Shown: piece by piece, positions 34,201-47,047 of the stretch
Numbering within the stretch: the first letter of the stretch is position 1
Layout of the letters: the number at the start of each line of letters is the position of its first letter
From: Kwoniella bestiolae CBS 10118
Lineage: Eukaryota; Basidiomycota; Tremellomycetes; Tremellales; Cryptococcaceae
Length of the DNA: 64,000 nt
NCBI RefSeq assembly: GCF_000512585.2
Contig: NC_089247.1
Coordinates: 186,001 to 250,000 of the forward strand
Reading direction: 5' to 3'
The notes under the pieces: model-generated
The model's input: the letters and a program-made list of their open reading frames with translations, nothing else
Database searches by the model: none
What the model was told of the DNA's origin: nothing
Translations under genes and position numbers: made by a program

Positions 34201-36561
34201 GGCTGATCGACGGTCGGTGTCGCTGCTTGGTATATAGGGGGTAAACATGCCTGCGAAATGTGTAGTCTTTTCGGGTATCCGCAAACACGATGGAACATCT
34301 TTCCGAAACCTCTTACCGGGAGAATATACCCAAATGGCAGGTCGAGCCGGACGAAGAGGTCTCGACACCACTGGAACGGTTATTATCCTAAGTGGCGAGG
34401 AGCTACCAACAGTCACGGAACTGAACGAAATGATGCTTGGTACACCGAACAGGTTATCATCACAATTCAGATTGACGTACAATATGATCTTGAATTTGTT
34501 AAGGGTAGAAGCGTTGAAAGTGGAGGAAATGATCAAGAGGAGTTTCTCAGAGAATGCCACGCAGAAGATGGCGCCGGAACAGCAGAGGCAGATTGCTCAT
34601 GTGAATTTGACACTTTTTGTTTCACAACCGAGGTAAAATGGCTCATGTTGAATCCAATACCCAGGCCGAAAAACAATTATCGAGATTACCCAATGTCGAA
34701 TGTGATATCTGTAAGACCGACATCGACGCCTTCTACGAACTGTCCTCTGAGGTGGTCAGGTTAAACCAATCGATATTCAAGCAAGCGTCTTATGCTCAAA
34801 ATGCAACCAAGATCTTCGTCCCTGGACGAGTGGTAATTCTGCGTAATGGAGTAAGCTAGCGTTTTGACATTGGAAAATCGTACAGCTTATGATTGTTTTC
34901 AGCACCTTCCTGGAAATCTCGCTATCTTACTTCGAAGTGCCACCAGCCTTATCACCGATGGTGTCAAGTCTGATGCAAAGGCTTGGAGGATGTTGGTTCT
35001 GGTGGCTCCTGGGCAGAGGTCAAGGAAGGAGGGTAAGTGTTACTAGTGTATCCTTGACAAACGCTGACTGGTATCAAACATGCCGCAGATGTCAAAGAAT
35101 CCGAAGTACCGCCTCGATGGCCACCTGTCTTACCTGGGGGATCATTCCCTAATCCTCAGTGGGAAATTGCCACGTACGACACTACGAGTCTATCGTTCGT
35201 AGTCAACCGAATTCTCAAGGTGAGCGACCCTCTAACTGGCTGGTCTCCCACATTTTTGGGCACTACGGAGCTGATTACACTCTCTGCTTTCGCGTGCTCC
35301 AGGTCGACCACTCTGGTATAGTCGATAAGAGCAGTAAAGAACCTCGAGACAAGGCGTTGCACGACTTGACGATCTTACATGAGGAGCTCTCTTCTCTACC
35401 TGAATTGCCGGAAGTCGATTGGTCAAGGATAAGAGCGGTAGAATTTGTAGATGCTGTTAGACAAAGAGCGATCATTCACGATAGGTTGAATAAGCTGGGG
35501 TGCCAGTTATGTGGTGACTTCCAGGAACATGTGAGTGAATTGCATTGCGGCCCAGTGCTCGCTCTATCATGTCGTATGAGATATCGGATGCACCAGGGAA
35601 ATCGTCTTGCTGATCCTTTCGCCCTTGTTTAGTACTCCATCCTCCACGAACGCAAAGTCGTCGAATCAGGCCTCGTATCCCTCAAATTATCCTTATCCGA
35701 CCAAAACCTAGAATTATTACCCGATTACAACTCCCGAGTTGAGGTACTCAAGAACCTGAAATTCATTGATGATAATTCCACGGTCCTCCTGAAAGGAAGG
35801 GTAGCGTGCGAGATCAACTCTGCGCCCGAGCTCATCCTCACTGAGTTGATCTTGGAGAATATATTAAGCGAGTACGAACCTGAAGAGGTCGTTGCTCTAC
35901 TTTCCATCTTTGTTTTCGTTGAGAAATCAGATTCTCAGCCTGTGATTCCACCGAAGATCCAACAGGGTTTGGAGGTTATATATAAGATTGCGGATGAGGT
36001 TGAGAGGGTGCAGGATAGGTGTTCAGTGCAGTATGATCAGTTTGATGAGAAATTCAAGAGTGGGTTGGTAGAGGTGGTTTATGAGTGGGCCAAAGGGATG
36101 GTAAGTGTTTATCTCTGCTCGACAAATGCGCCCTTCTTTTGGGGACAATGTGATGGATCATCTGCTTGGAACGTTGATCGGATCAAAATGCTGATCTACT
36201 ACGACGCTCTTAGCCTTTCAACCAGATTACCGAACTTACCGATATACCCGAGGGAACGATCGTGCGAGTCATCACCCGATTGGATGAGACCTGCCGAGAA
36301 GTACGGGACGCAGCGAGGGTGATTGGTGATGCGGAACTGTTCCAGAAGATGGAAGCTGCCCAGGCATTGATCAAGAGGGATAGTGAGTAGTGTTGTCATG
36401 TTTTTTTTTTCATCGTTGGAATCAGGACTGTCAATGGGTGGATGCTGATAGATCGTTTCTGTTTTTAGTCGTATTCGCTGCTAGTTTGGTGAGTCTTCAG
36501 CTGAGTAATCTCCTCGTGTAATAGACGCTAATGGTGTTTTCTTTACGTATAGTATCTATAA
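31294..36561 (+). CDS. SKI2: Ski2 DEVH-box RNA helicase of the cytoplasmic SKI complex
   Basis: Start [18 protein letters not shown]. The helicase core begins [17 protein letters not shown] and has motif [15 protein letters not shown], motif Ia [13 protein letters not shown], the DEVH box (FDEVHYVND), motif III SATVPN, then [23 protein letters not shown] and [12 protein letters not shown]. An insertion domain with DSP1-like C-terminal features follows. The last exons spell IVFAASLYL, a typical end for this family. Ski2 unwinds RNA and threads it to the cytoplasmic exosome in 3'-5' mRNA decay, including non-stop decay. The loop between the two RecA domains contains a Gly/Arg-rich stretch ([13 protein letters not shown] near 33640-33690). 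About twenty exons; some middle junctions are approximate. Confidence 0.94.
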
Positions 36562-36986
36562 GACGAAGGTGTCATCTTCACTGGATATCTCGCACCAAGA
36601 CAACTTGAAAGGGGGAATCAGATCATAGCTGAAATTGTACGATATACAATCACTTTATTTCATCTTGCATATAAAGAATTTGGCATCTTTGCATATTACA
36701 TATAGTATATTTGATCAAAATGCATAACATGTCCATAAGTTTCTGAGCGCTTCACTCCTTCAAAGAACCTTGGTCATATAACTTGTTTACGTACTGCACG
36801 TAATTTATTGCTTGTATACTTCTTCCATCAGATCCCCTCCAACTCCTCCTTACTATATGAGAGTAAAATACCACAAAATCTTACGGTAACCTATGAAGTG
36901 ATATCATAGCTGTTTACATATGATCTTGGAACTCCCTATCTCTTCTTCTTATGCCCACAGCAATCTCACGACCACCAAGCTCAAGT
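36562..36986. other. Convergent intergenic region, no gene seen
   Basis: AT-rich 3' flanks of SKI2 and the aldo/keto reductase; nothing else supported. Confidence 0.5.
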
Positions 36987-38589
36987 CTACCCCGCCCTCT
37001 GCTCATCACTAGGACAAGCCCAACTCCAGTTCCGCACTCCCTCATCCTCAAAAACCCCCACCAACTCTCTCTCAAACTCCCTCTTCTTCTTATCCTGTTC
37101 CTCAAACTCTTTTTCCTGAGCATCTTTCTCTTCAAAGACGAAAAATGGATTAACCTCCTTCCATTTTTTGAGGGTAGAATGTAATTGTTCCAACTCCGTA
37201 CATCCAATTACGATTGGAATTTTCTTTCCGTCCTTCTGGGTGATGGGGCGATATCCATATCGTAGCGATACATCTACGATGTTTTCCCCATGGGCTTGAC
37301 ATTTCTCCGAGACTTTCCGTGTGGTCTCGTATAATTTCTCGTAAGATCTTGCAGGATGCCATTTCGGCCCTCCGGAAGGAGTGAGGAGACCCATTGAAAG
37401 CGGCGCAGCAGATACGACCTGTCCTACGTGAGCTTTCTCCGTAAACGCCTCGAGATATCCCTGGGACAAGGAGGAGTTCTGGATAGTCTGATGACTATAC
37501 GTCTGGAGCACGTCCAACCCTTTTCCGGAGGTTTGGTAGGTTAACAACGCGATTCGTAAGAGGATGGGGAGAGGGTATCCTGCGATCCCCACGTGCAGGA
37601 TTTTACCTTCTTTCTGAAGGGTTCGGAGGGTCTCAATGGCTGTGAGGAGGATTTGTTCTTCCGCGGAGGGGGTGGAGGGGGAGTCGAGGATTGCCGAGAG
37701 GGAGTGGAGAGGGTTGCCTGAGAATGAGGGGGCGGGGAGGATGTATTCGAGGTCGTGTAGGTCTGTTGTATGGATATGGGTGATGGTAAGTACCAATCTC
37801 ATGGATGGCATATCGCGCAGCATGAACAGAAGGGAGTGTGGAGTTACGGTCGTCATGGTATATACCATGGGTAGTCAAAATGATGGAGTGAGGTGGGAAA
37901 AAGCAACTCACAAACAACATCCAAATAATCGGTATTCATCCTCTTCAAACTCCTTTCCACCGATTTGCGAACAGTCTCAGGATCGAAATGGTGATCTCTC
38001 GAGTTGGGGCCGTATTTGCCTACTTTCGTAATTAGATGATAGGATCCTCGGGGGTAGTTGAGGGCTTTGAATATCTGTCCGAGGACTATCTCGGAGGGGT
38101 GATACCATGGTGCTGTGGCGGATCTCAGGAGTCAGCTTGGAAGCTCGGAAAATACGCCAGGGATGTGGATATACCATCTTCTCTGTGTATAATATGGCTA
38201 AGAATACCACTCACACGTATCGAACCCGTTGATTCCACATCTCATAGCCAGCCGTACTATCCTCAAGGGGAGACTCGACTTTACATTATCATCATCTGCG
38301 TAGATACCATACCCGAAGGTTGAGCAGCCCAATATCAAAGGAGGGTATACCATTCGTTTTTCATTGGGCGATTTCAATGCCTAGATATAAGGTATTCTCA
38401 GTCCACTTACTCATGTAGTATAAGGCGACTTTGGTGAGAAGGGTCACGTTGCTGGACTCGACTTACTTTTGGTAGTAGCTCCTCATTGCCCGATGGCTTA
38501 TCGATATCTTCATCTGGGATTGAATCGATATCGAAAGGTGGGATCTCAGGTTCAGGCTGGTCTGGATGGTAGGGTGAGAGGTATGACAT
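36987..38589 (-). CDS. ARA2: Aldo/keto reductase, D-arabinose 1-dehydrogenase (ARA2)-like
   Basis: The start MSYLSPYHPDQPEPEIPP is at 38587-38589. The catalytic set of the aldo/keto reductase family is visible: Asp in NGFDTSPWY, Tyr in the same motif, Lys in LITKVGKYG and His in DYLDVVYLHDLE. The YLDVVYLHD segment and overall order match the L-galactose/D-arabinose dehydrogenase branch (yeast Ara2). That enzyme oxidises D-arabinose with NAD to the lactone used for D-erythroascorbate, a fungal antioxidant. A 50-residue charged tail (EEKDAQEKEFEEQDKKKREFERE) after the core is probably helical. Cytosolic. Five exons. The exact substrate is inferred from family similarity only. Confidence 0.85.
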
Positions 38590-39022
38590 GATGTTGATTT
38601 GTCTGCGAAGTGGGAATCAGAATATCTTGTGATATCCGCTGCACTGTCGAGAGTAATATATGATATTGGTATGATGTAGGTATATATATGGTACTGAGGG
38701 GGAAAAAGAAGGCGTGAAGACCATCTTGAGTATGTTATGCTTCCCGCAAACAAAGCAGTACAAGTCGGACCGTAATATTACCGAGATGCAAAACCGAATG
38801 AGACACGTGGCAACAGCATGGTGAGCACTTGGACCACGGAATCAAATTATCCATCATTAACATCAGTCACGTCAAAAGGTAAACAAACAACGAGACTCAA
38901 AAGATGTCCATCATATGTATGCTCATTGTTACTGTATACCTCTCTGCTTCAAGTCAAGCTCATCCAGATTCGTCCTCCATAGCTACCTACATAAGACCAA
39001 ACAATCATATACTCAGCGCAAG
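38590..39022. promoter_or_regulatory. Divergent promoter of ARA2-like and MIS12 genes
   Basis: 433 nt without a gene. A CACGTG lies at 38804-38809. Confidence 0.45.
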
Positions 39023-40476
39023 ATGCCCCCAACCCGGACGAATACCAACAAAACACCTCGTAAACTCACCCCTTCTTCAATCGCTTCATCAAGTAAACAT
39101 ACACTCGACGCGATTCATGTTGCGGATATACCGGAAAGTATCACCCCGCAATACGTTTACAGAGCTGTAACAGAGAGGAAAGGGCTGAACGAAGAAGAGA
39201 GGGTGAGGTTGATACATGAGGTGGGTCGCTTGTATGCTATGAACTTCATCGTGATGATATAGATCACCAGGGATGATACTGATGTAAATCAATTTGTGTT
39301 GTGGGCAGTTGGTTGGCTTCCAACCTCGATCATTATGCCATGATATCTCTGAAGAAGCTCGAAAACAGGTTTATGTGATTACAGATGCGATTGAAGATTG
39401 GGCGAGGAGGACGTCGGGGGATAATCCAAAATATGAGACTGAGTTGACCACGGTGAGTGCGACGAACAACCGAAACGTCGAGATGGGAAAGAGGATTGTC
39501 CGAGACCAAACCACAAATCGCTAGCTCGTCAATGATCGACGCTGATTGGTCGAACTGATGACCTACAGGGGCTGGTCGCGCTCGAGACATTACTTGAATC
39601 CCACGTCGATAAAGCTTTCGATAAATTCACTGCGTGGGTTCTAAGAAACGCTTTTGAGTTTTCGCCTGAGCTGGAAGTTGTCCTGGTGAGTTGATCTTTC
39701 CACTTGCAGCGCAGGAAGGAGGGTACTGATTCCATATGGTACAGCCATGGCAGAAGGGTCTAGATTTCCAGCGAGGCGAATACGTAGCACTCCTCCCCCA
39801 AGCCCAAGATACCTTGGACGAAAGTCTAAATGAGATGAGGTTGAAGGTTGAGCAGGTGAGTTCGAGTCTGACATGAGGGCCATTCCCATTTACATAGAAT
39901 GTGCGGTTGAGGTTGATCTGATCATACTGTACTGTTATCAGGCCCGATTACTAGCCCACAAGCTAGATCTGGCAGAGAAGAAGCTCGACCAACGGTTGAA
40001 TATCGCAAGACAACGTAAAGCCGAAGTAGGATTTATCAAAGAAATCATAGACTCAGCGGGATGTGAGTGGACTTTACCTCAAATCATCCATCATTCCACT
40101 CGGTCCTGAGCACGAATACACATTTACTAATTCCCTTCCCTTTCATTTAGTAAACCCCCTTAACAAACCCGCCCAACAGCTCCTTCCCACCCTCCTATCA
40201 CTACACGAATCCCTCAAACCACTCGAACCCATCCCCCTCTCCACTCCCACTTCCACCGCAGGCAAACAGAGTATCAACACACATACCAAAGCCTGGGAAT
40301 TGGGTAGGTCAGCCTACCTTAATTGGGCACTTACCAAATCACTTCCGTCCGATATTTCCGGTGGGGAAGGACGAGTAGGAGGAGGGGATAAGCTCGGTGA
40401 GATTGAGGGTGATATACGGAGGATTATTGGGGGTGAGAGTAAAGGGGATAGTGAGAGGGTGATGGGTAATTTGTAG
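39023..40476 (+). CDS. MIS12: Kinetochore protein Mis12/Mtw1
   Basis: The start MPPTRTNTNKTPRKLTPSS is the ATG at 39023-39025. The family signature is LVGFQPRSLCHDISEEARKQVYVITDAIEDW, in which the LxGFxPxS start and following amphipathic helix are typical of Mis12. GLVALETLLESHVDKAFDKFTAWVLRN follows, then coiled-coil-rich exons (ARLLAHKLDLAEKKLDQRLN). Mis12 is a subunit of the MIND/Mis12 complex that links the inner centromere (CENP-C) to Ndc80 at the kinetochore. About seven exons with introns of about 60-90 nt. The C-terminal part after residue 230 is low complexity and Gly-rich. Confidence 0.88.
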
Positions 40477-40922
40477 TTGATATATACCTTGGTATCAATC
40501 TAATCTAAACAAGTTTAGAGTTAATTCGATTGTCATTGGGATGTTGTATGTGTTATATGATCGTTGGGTTAAGTCCGATGCAGATGTAGATATAAAACAT
40601 ATACATGGACATATCGAATTATCGAAACAAACAAATAACCCAGATATCTCTTCTTATCTTCTTCATGGTATTTACGGTTCTCAACTGGGACATACAAATA
40701 AACAACTAATAACGATCACAACGAATTGGGGCGGGATGTACAACGTAATTTACAGCGAATATATACAAAACGGATGGGTGATCAGGGTGAATATCAACAT
40801 GAATAAAGTATATATAACGAAGCTATGAAGGGACAGAAAGGAATAGACTGTAAAAAACGCGATGACGGGACCATACAGAATGAATTGACAGACAGAAACC
40901 AGATGGTGAAGAAGTACTACCC
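40477..40922. other. Convergent intergenic region, no gene seen
   Basis: AT-rich 446 nt between MIS12 and the FHA gene 3' ends. An open frame at 40541-40828 is not supported by any family. Confidence 0.5.
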
Positions 40923-43900
40923 TCAGGGTGGAGCATACTTCAAAAGCCCAACGAAGGCACCAGCAGCTCCTACAGCCATATAGCCAAGAGCTGTACCGAT
41001 CTTCCTGAGTCTCTTCGTAGGTCGTGTGGTCGAAGGGTGCGGTGCATTCGACAGATCCTCTTGAGAAGTGACACCGTGGTCCACAATAGTGAATTCCTCG
41101 GGAAGGGATCGTTTCTTCGAAGTTTCGGGGGTCACAGGACCTTCAGATGAGACATCACTCATTGAAGGTGTTGAAGCCCTTTTGGTTGTCTCGGAACTTG
41201 CGAGAGATACAACGACAGGTACTGATGAATCTGGTAAGCTATCATCACGGGTAGTGGCTGATCTGAAATTTACTCACGGAGATCAGGGTCCATCTCTCCC
41301 TCTGGCTCTGGGTTGTCGATATAGGCGCTCTCAGGATCACCGTTCACTGTGACGTGGGTATCTGCCAAGAAAGATCAGCATGTGCGAGTTGGACACCATG
41401 AAGTGTATGATACTCACCTTGAGCCTCGTTATCTTCAACTATGTTCGCTGCGGATGACATATCCCCACTATCATCATCATCTTGATCTCGATCTGGTACC
41501 TTCTCAGCTGCTTGTCGATTACGTTGAGACATCATCTCCTGCTTGACCTCTTTGGTGATACCCTCAGTGACGGAAGGATCGCTCTCAACGCTGTAAGGAA
41601 CAAGTCAGCTTCGAACTAGTCATGGATCAAGCGGAGCAGATCACTTACGATGAAATAGCTGGAGCTGCTTGGGCGGGCTCGAAGTAAGCTTCGATTGAAG
41701 TTTGATTATTGAGCTTATCTTGAGATGAGTCTACCTGGGTGTCCGCGGCAGTTTCGCCCTTGAGTTGAGGTGCATTGATGGACTTGAATCGTGACGATTC
41801 AATTTCATCGTCAAGGTAACCGTCCGTCTCCTCAGCAAAAGCGTGAGACAGAATCTCAGATCGTGTCCAAGCGAAGCCGTCATCTTCAGCACTTCCTTCT
41901 CCTTCTTCCTCCTCTTCCCGTTCGTCTTCCTCGTCCTCTTCTTCTTCATCTTCGCCTTCGTCCTCTCCATCTTCCTCTTCCTCCTCATCATCATCCTTCT
42001 CATCTTCGAAATCTTCCTCCTCATCGTATGAATGCCCACCATCGGAATCGTAAACAGAACTTCGACCATCTTCGCTGTATTCCATTATCTCGGATCTCTC
42101 TTCATCTTCTGATTCACTATATTTTTCTGAAGAACAATGTTCCTCGTCCATCTCAACACCTTCATCCTCTCCCTCACCTTCCGAGAATTGTTCCTCCTCC
42201 TCCAGCATGGATTGATCCTCCTCAAAGTCCTCTTCATCTTGCTCTTCCGACTCTGCATCGTCGTGTTCGTGGACATCGCTAAGTTGATCTTGCTCATCAT
42301 CGTCATGGTGAGGTTCGTTTGATTGGTCTCCTTCCTCAGCGTGAATCAGGGGACTTGGTCGGTTGTTCACTTGCGCAGGTACAGCAGCCAGGGTTGAGGG
42401 GACATCCGAAGACGGTTTAGGGATATTCACATCTAGACTCATCTCGGGGATTTCTTCCCCATCGTCTGAGCTGTATGAGTACCAAGCCCCGTAATGAGGG
42501 GAGGAAGGTGGAGAATGCCTTGATACCTCATCTTCTTGTTCGTCGAAACCGTCGGTAGCGTCGTCTCGTCGAAGAGGCAAGGAGATGATAGGAATAGTGA
42601 TTGGCGAATTGAAGTGATAATCGGGATTGATAGAACCCATATCATCCTGGATTCGTGGAGTCGACGATCTTGCTGGAGTGGCGAGAGCTCTAGGTTGATT
42701 ATCTGCTTCTCGGACACCCATGACTTCGGGTTCACCATTATCACTCTCGAGATCGACTTCGCTTTCGTGTTCATCTTCGAAGACTCCTGATGGTGAGCCG
42801 GGATCGGAATACAACTCGGATGAACCTGGTACCTTGCCCGAAAGGGATCTGAAGCTCGGTCTACCTTGTGGTAAAACTTCATCATCCTCATAGTCGGTCA
42901 TGGAGTCGTCGACGTCTCGATCGAATTCCTCGGATGACCCCCGTGGCAGAGAGAGGTCTTCTTCTTCTTCGCTGAGATAAAGTACCGAAGGGGGAATTCT
43001 GTACGTATTAGATCGGTTGACCATCTCAGGAGCAGTATTCTCCTGATCAGAATCGTTGGTGTCGGACCTGACGGAGATGGGCGACTCGGCTCGGTTTGAC
43101 ATGATTTCGATAGCTGAGTCTTGTGAAAGTCCCATTCCGGCTTGGTTGGAGAATCGAGAGGAATGGATATGCTCGTGAGTGAATTCGACCGAATCGTCGG
43201 CATTCATATCGATGATTTCTTGATGTATGGCTCGGATGAAAGGTGGAGTGTGGATACGACCGGAACCATCATATGCAATGGGAGCATCATTGTCCATCGA
43301 CATTGCCATTATCATGGCCTTTCGTCTTCGTTCGGCAGGGGGAGGTAAAATACTTTCAATGACTTTTCGCAACTTTGCTTCATCCTTGATTCCAGCGAAT
43401 TTGCCGATGGCGAAATCGGATCTGATCTTCCCAATTTGTTTCCTCTTATTCTCCGCCCCTGATCCTTTACCTAATTCGTGGTGTCGGAACCCGACGGTAA
43501 GTTTGAGAGGATCGTACCACTCTCCATTCGAGTAGACCCGTCTACCCAAGAGGATGATATCGCCATTAACAACCTGGACGGGAGAGTTCGGCGAGACTGT
43601 GATCTCGGTCGGGGTCGAGATGGAGGTACCATGCATGGAAACGAGATCTGTGATGTAGACATGGCCATTGGGGGTGATGGTGAGTTGAGCGTGGGCTCGG
43701 GAGATGATGGGGGAGTCGAATTGCTGTGTAGATGGGATTCAATGTCAGAGTATGGACGACGAATAGCACGGTAGGATCTTTGTGACGAAGGATGGTAGAG
43801 TGTAGAAAGTTTGACCCAAGCATGGTGAGATATTCATGATGGAAATAGAGTAGGAACGGAAGCAAATCACACTCACGCCATCCTTTACCGTAGCTGTACT

Positions 43901-44287
43901 GCTCTTCCTTCCTAGTATAACGCCGCCATTGACCAGCGCTTTGGGTTCCTTCTTCCCTTCGTTCGATGCGAGTAATTGGGTGAGTGTGAAGTAGGTGGTC
44001 TTGGATGTTCGAGACTCGGTGAGGGAGATGAACCAATCTGCAGGTTTACAAATTGATCGAAATTAGCTTTCTTATCTAGTGTAAGGTGGGTAACGTAATA
44101 AGATAAAGGGAGGAAGATAGTCAGATGATGGTGTATTCCCATTCATTTGCACAGTCAAGGCAGTTGAGATGAAATGCTAGGACAGAAGCGAGACGTGTGC
44201 TCTCTGTCTTAGAACATGGATGAATGAGCACTCACCAGAAGGCGATTCGACCGTCCCTGGTCTATCTTCCTCCCTCATTTGCGCCAT
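40923..44287 (-). CDS. FHA-domain protein with long acidic region and C-terminal hydrophobic tail
   Basis: The start MAQMREEDRPGTVESPS is at 44285-44287. Exons 2-4 build an N-terminal forkhead-associated domain with its phosphothreonine-binding signature: GVILGRKSS, SPIISRAHAQLTI (Ser...His) and VSMHGTSI. The main exon (41645-43636 and upstream) is a long disordered acidic region. Around 41.9-42.3 kb it is almost pure Asp/Glu with Ser. The last exon ends IGTALGYMAVGAAGAFVGLLKYAPP, one hydrophobic segment suited to a tail anchor. FHA domains read phosphorylated partners. An FHA plus C-terminal membrane tail is also the layout of SLMAP/Far9-Far10 proteins of STRIPAK, but the similarity here is only architectural. 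Confidence 0.8.
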
Positions 44288-45061
44288 GGTGATGGGTGAG
44301 GTGGGTGGCAAGATAAGCCGGTGTCGCCTATAACCACAAGGCTTGATGTAGTGACTGTCTTGCTGATGGGTGCTGGTAGTTTAGCTATACAGGATGGATG
44401 ATGATGATGACAGCGAGAGGTAGGTCAGGTATGAAGTGGGTTGATGAAGGGAAGATGAATGATGGAAGAAAGGAAAGAGATAGGTAGGATGGTTGATGGG
44501 AATATGAATGTGTTATGACACAAGGTTGAGTGGATTACACTCGCACACTCATAACCGGTACTAGGTACTACTATCTTGTTATCACCCAACTTAACCGGTC
44601 CACCCGCTTATCATCGTCACTACTGTCACCTTATCACGCTTATCAGTCGTTGGTGGCACCCCTGAATGGCCCAAAGAGAAACGCATAGTGTTGGGTCTCG
44701 TCGACGGTAAAACTCATCTTCATGCTGTTCTCCATACATCAATTAAACCATCATAGATTTCAGGGGTAGTGTGGTATTTAGACTTTAGTATTATACATTT
44801 CATTGATATAATCTACCAAGTGACTAAATGATATCTAATGGATTACATATACGATATAAGATGATAAATGCAAAGTATATTGTTATATGATAGAATATGA
44901 TATGATAGAACCGTCTCCCCATCCAGTTTGAACCATTCCCTTTCTTCTTTCCTTGCCTCTTTTCTCCTTCATTTCTTGCCCGTCATTCTGTCTCTATTGC
45001 TCCAATCCACGACCATGATCGATCCTTCCCATTCAGCTACAATTCCGATCCATCCCCTCCC
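44288..45061. other. Intergenic, FHA gene promoter and PKA 3' flank
   Basis: 774 nt. AT-rich near 44750-44900; no gene is supported. Confidence 0.45.
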
Positions 45062-47047
45062 CTACCTCCCCTCACTCATCACAGGCGAAGCACCTTCCCC
45101 AACGTTCGGCGAACTTTGCGTATTGGAAGGTAGCGAGGGGAAGCTAAAATCCTTGAACAGGTCGCCATACTGGTCCGTGGTGATATCGTACGGTTGACCG
45201 AATATACCTGGAAGTTCGTGTGGCCTGGGGGGAGGGTATCGTTGGAAATTTTGCGAGTCGCCTATGATCACAAAGGGAGTTAGCTAAGCTGGTCATACAT
45301 TGTCATATGAAGTACCATCTCGACGCGCTAGTATATCTGAGTGAAAGTGATGATAATCCATCGTTGAACAGAATGCAGTGAAGTAAAGTAGACTATACAG
45401 GTGTTAAGAAAGAGACACCACACTCACCCATACTAGCCACCCTTGGCACAATCGGCGCCCCAATCTCCTTCCTCTCCAGTGTCCTCCAATCCACCCCCGC
45501 AAACCACGCATGAGACATAACATCTCTCGCCCCGTTCCTCAGATTCCCCAGTCTCTTACTCCTATCCGCCGTCAATAACCCCCTAATCAAATCTTTGGCG
45601 TACGGGTCAATATGCGAGGGGAAGGCTATATCTCCTCTGAGAATCTTCTCGTATATCCCCAAAGGATGATCATCAAAGAAGGGAGGATAACCAGCTAACA
45701 TCTCAAAAGCCAATATCCCCAGTGCCCACCAATCTACCGCTTTACCATGTCCCTGCGAGAGGACTATCTCCGGTGCCAGGTATTCTGGCGTTCCACATAA
45801 AGTGAATGTCCTATCTTCGATGATCTTGGCGAATCCGAAATCTGCTATTCTAAGATACCCATATCTATCCAACAGCAGATTCTCAGGTTTCAGGTCCCTA
45901 TAGATTATGTTCTTGGAGTGCATATATTCGATAGCCAATATGATAGACGCGAGGTAGAATCTCGTCACGTCGGCTGAGAATCGACCAGCCCGTCGGAGGT
46001 GGGAAAACAGCTCTCCGCCCGGAATGTACGATAAAAGCATGTAGACGTTGAGTTGGTCCTGGTACGTAGAGTAGAGTTCCACAATGAAGGGATGTCGTAT
46101 TTTCTCCAGGATCGATCTTTCCGAATTTATATGTTCCACTTGCTTGAGTCTTACTATCTCAGATTTCTTGAGCACCTTCATGGCGAAATGGGGTAATTGA
46201 TTATCCGACTGTTGGGTTGACGAGGGGCTGGGCGAATGGGGATCGAGAGATTGGAAGAGATGTGGGAAGATTGGATGATATGGTGTGGGTCTATAGGAAG
46301 GTCTCTGACGGACTAGGAGAACTCGACCAAATGTACCTGTACCGAGCGTTTCGACTATCTCCCAATCTTCCAGACGGACCTTACTCCCTCTCAGGGGGTA
46401 GTATGGTTGATGGTGGGCGTAGTGCGATGAGAGGGAGGAGCCGTCGAGAGAGTAAGGGGTTGAGGCGAGGGAGGAAGCGTCCCATTTCGCAGGTGGGGGT
46501 GTTGACATGAGGGAGGCGGGTGGGGAGATTGGTAAGGCCTGGGAGGGGATTTGGGTTGAGGGGTACGGTTGGGCTGAGTGGGGACGGAAGGGTCAGCGTG
46601 CAGACACTAGAGGGTGATACGTTACTGTCATGGAATGAGATTTGAAGGACTACTCCAAGCGGGTCTACATCGAGGGATATCCCTATGTCTACCATACCAT
46701 TCTCACACTTTTCTCTACAACTGTCCTCCTCAAAACAGCTCCCTCTCATATCCAGCACGAATCAATGAAACCCCAAACTCACCATTCTTCCCCTCCCCAC
46801 CCAACCTACTAGGCCCCGCCTGCTGCGTCTGATTCTGCGCTTGTTGCTGTTGTTGTCCAGGTCTACCCACATTGTACCCCTGCTGCGTTGGCGGTTGCTG
46901 CTGCGTTGGAGCGAGGTACGCCTGCCTCTCATGAGGTAACAACAATGACATAGGGTCTAATTTGAATTTCTTGGGTTTCTCTTTGGGCGTCGAGGTGGAG
47001 GATGAGGTGGAAGAAGATGAGGTGGGAGGGGGTTTATCGATATCCAT
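45062..47047 (-). CDS. cAMP-dependent protein kinase catalytic subunit (PKA-type)
   Basis: The start MDIDKPPPTSSSS is at 47045-47047. Exon 1 (Gln-rich, GRPGQQQQQAQNQTQQ) joins in frame after AAT G to CC CAA at about 46575, and this frame runs into the kinase. Kinase landmarks are GTGTFGRV, FAMKVLKKSE (Lys), the Glu helix, IIYRDLKPENLLLD, IADFGFAK, RTFTLCGTPEYLAPE (activation-loop Thr) and VDWWALGIL. The AGC C-tail ends near LFKDFSF, giving the FxxF hydrophobic motif, followed by about 25 extra residues. An insertion of about 35 Pro/Ser-rich residues between GRVLLVRQRP and the catalytic Lys strand is unusual. PKA controls nutrient, capsule and mating responses in this group. Pka1 versus Pka2 cannot be settled. 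Confidence 0.9.

Noticed and set aside
41791..42282. 163-codon plus-strand frame
   Set aside because: It is the antisense shadow of the Asp/Glu-rich coding stretch of the FHA gene.
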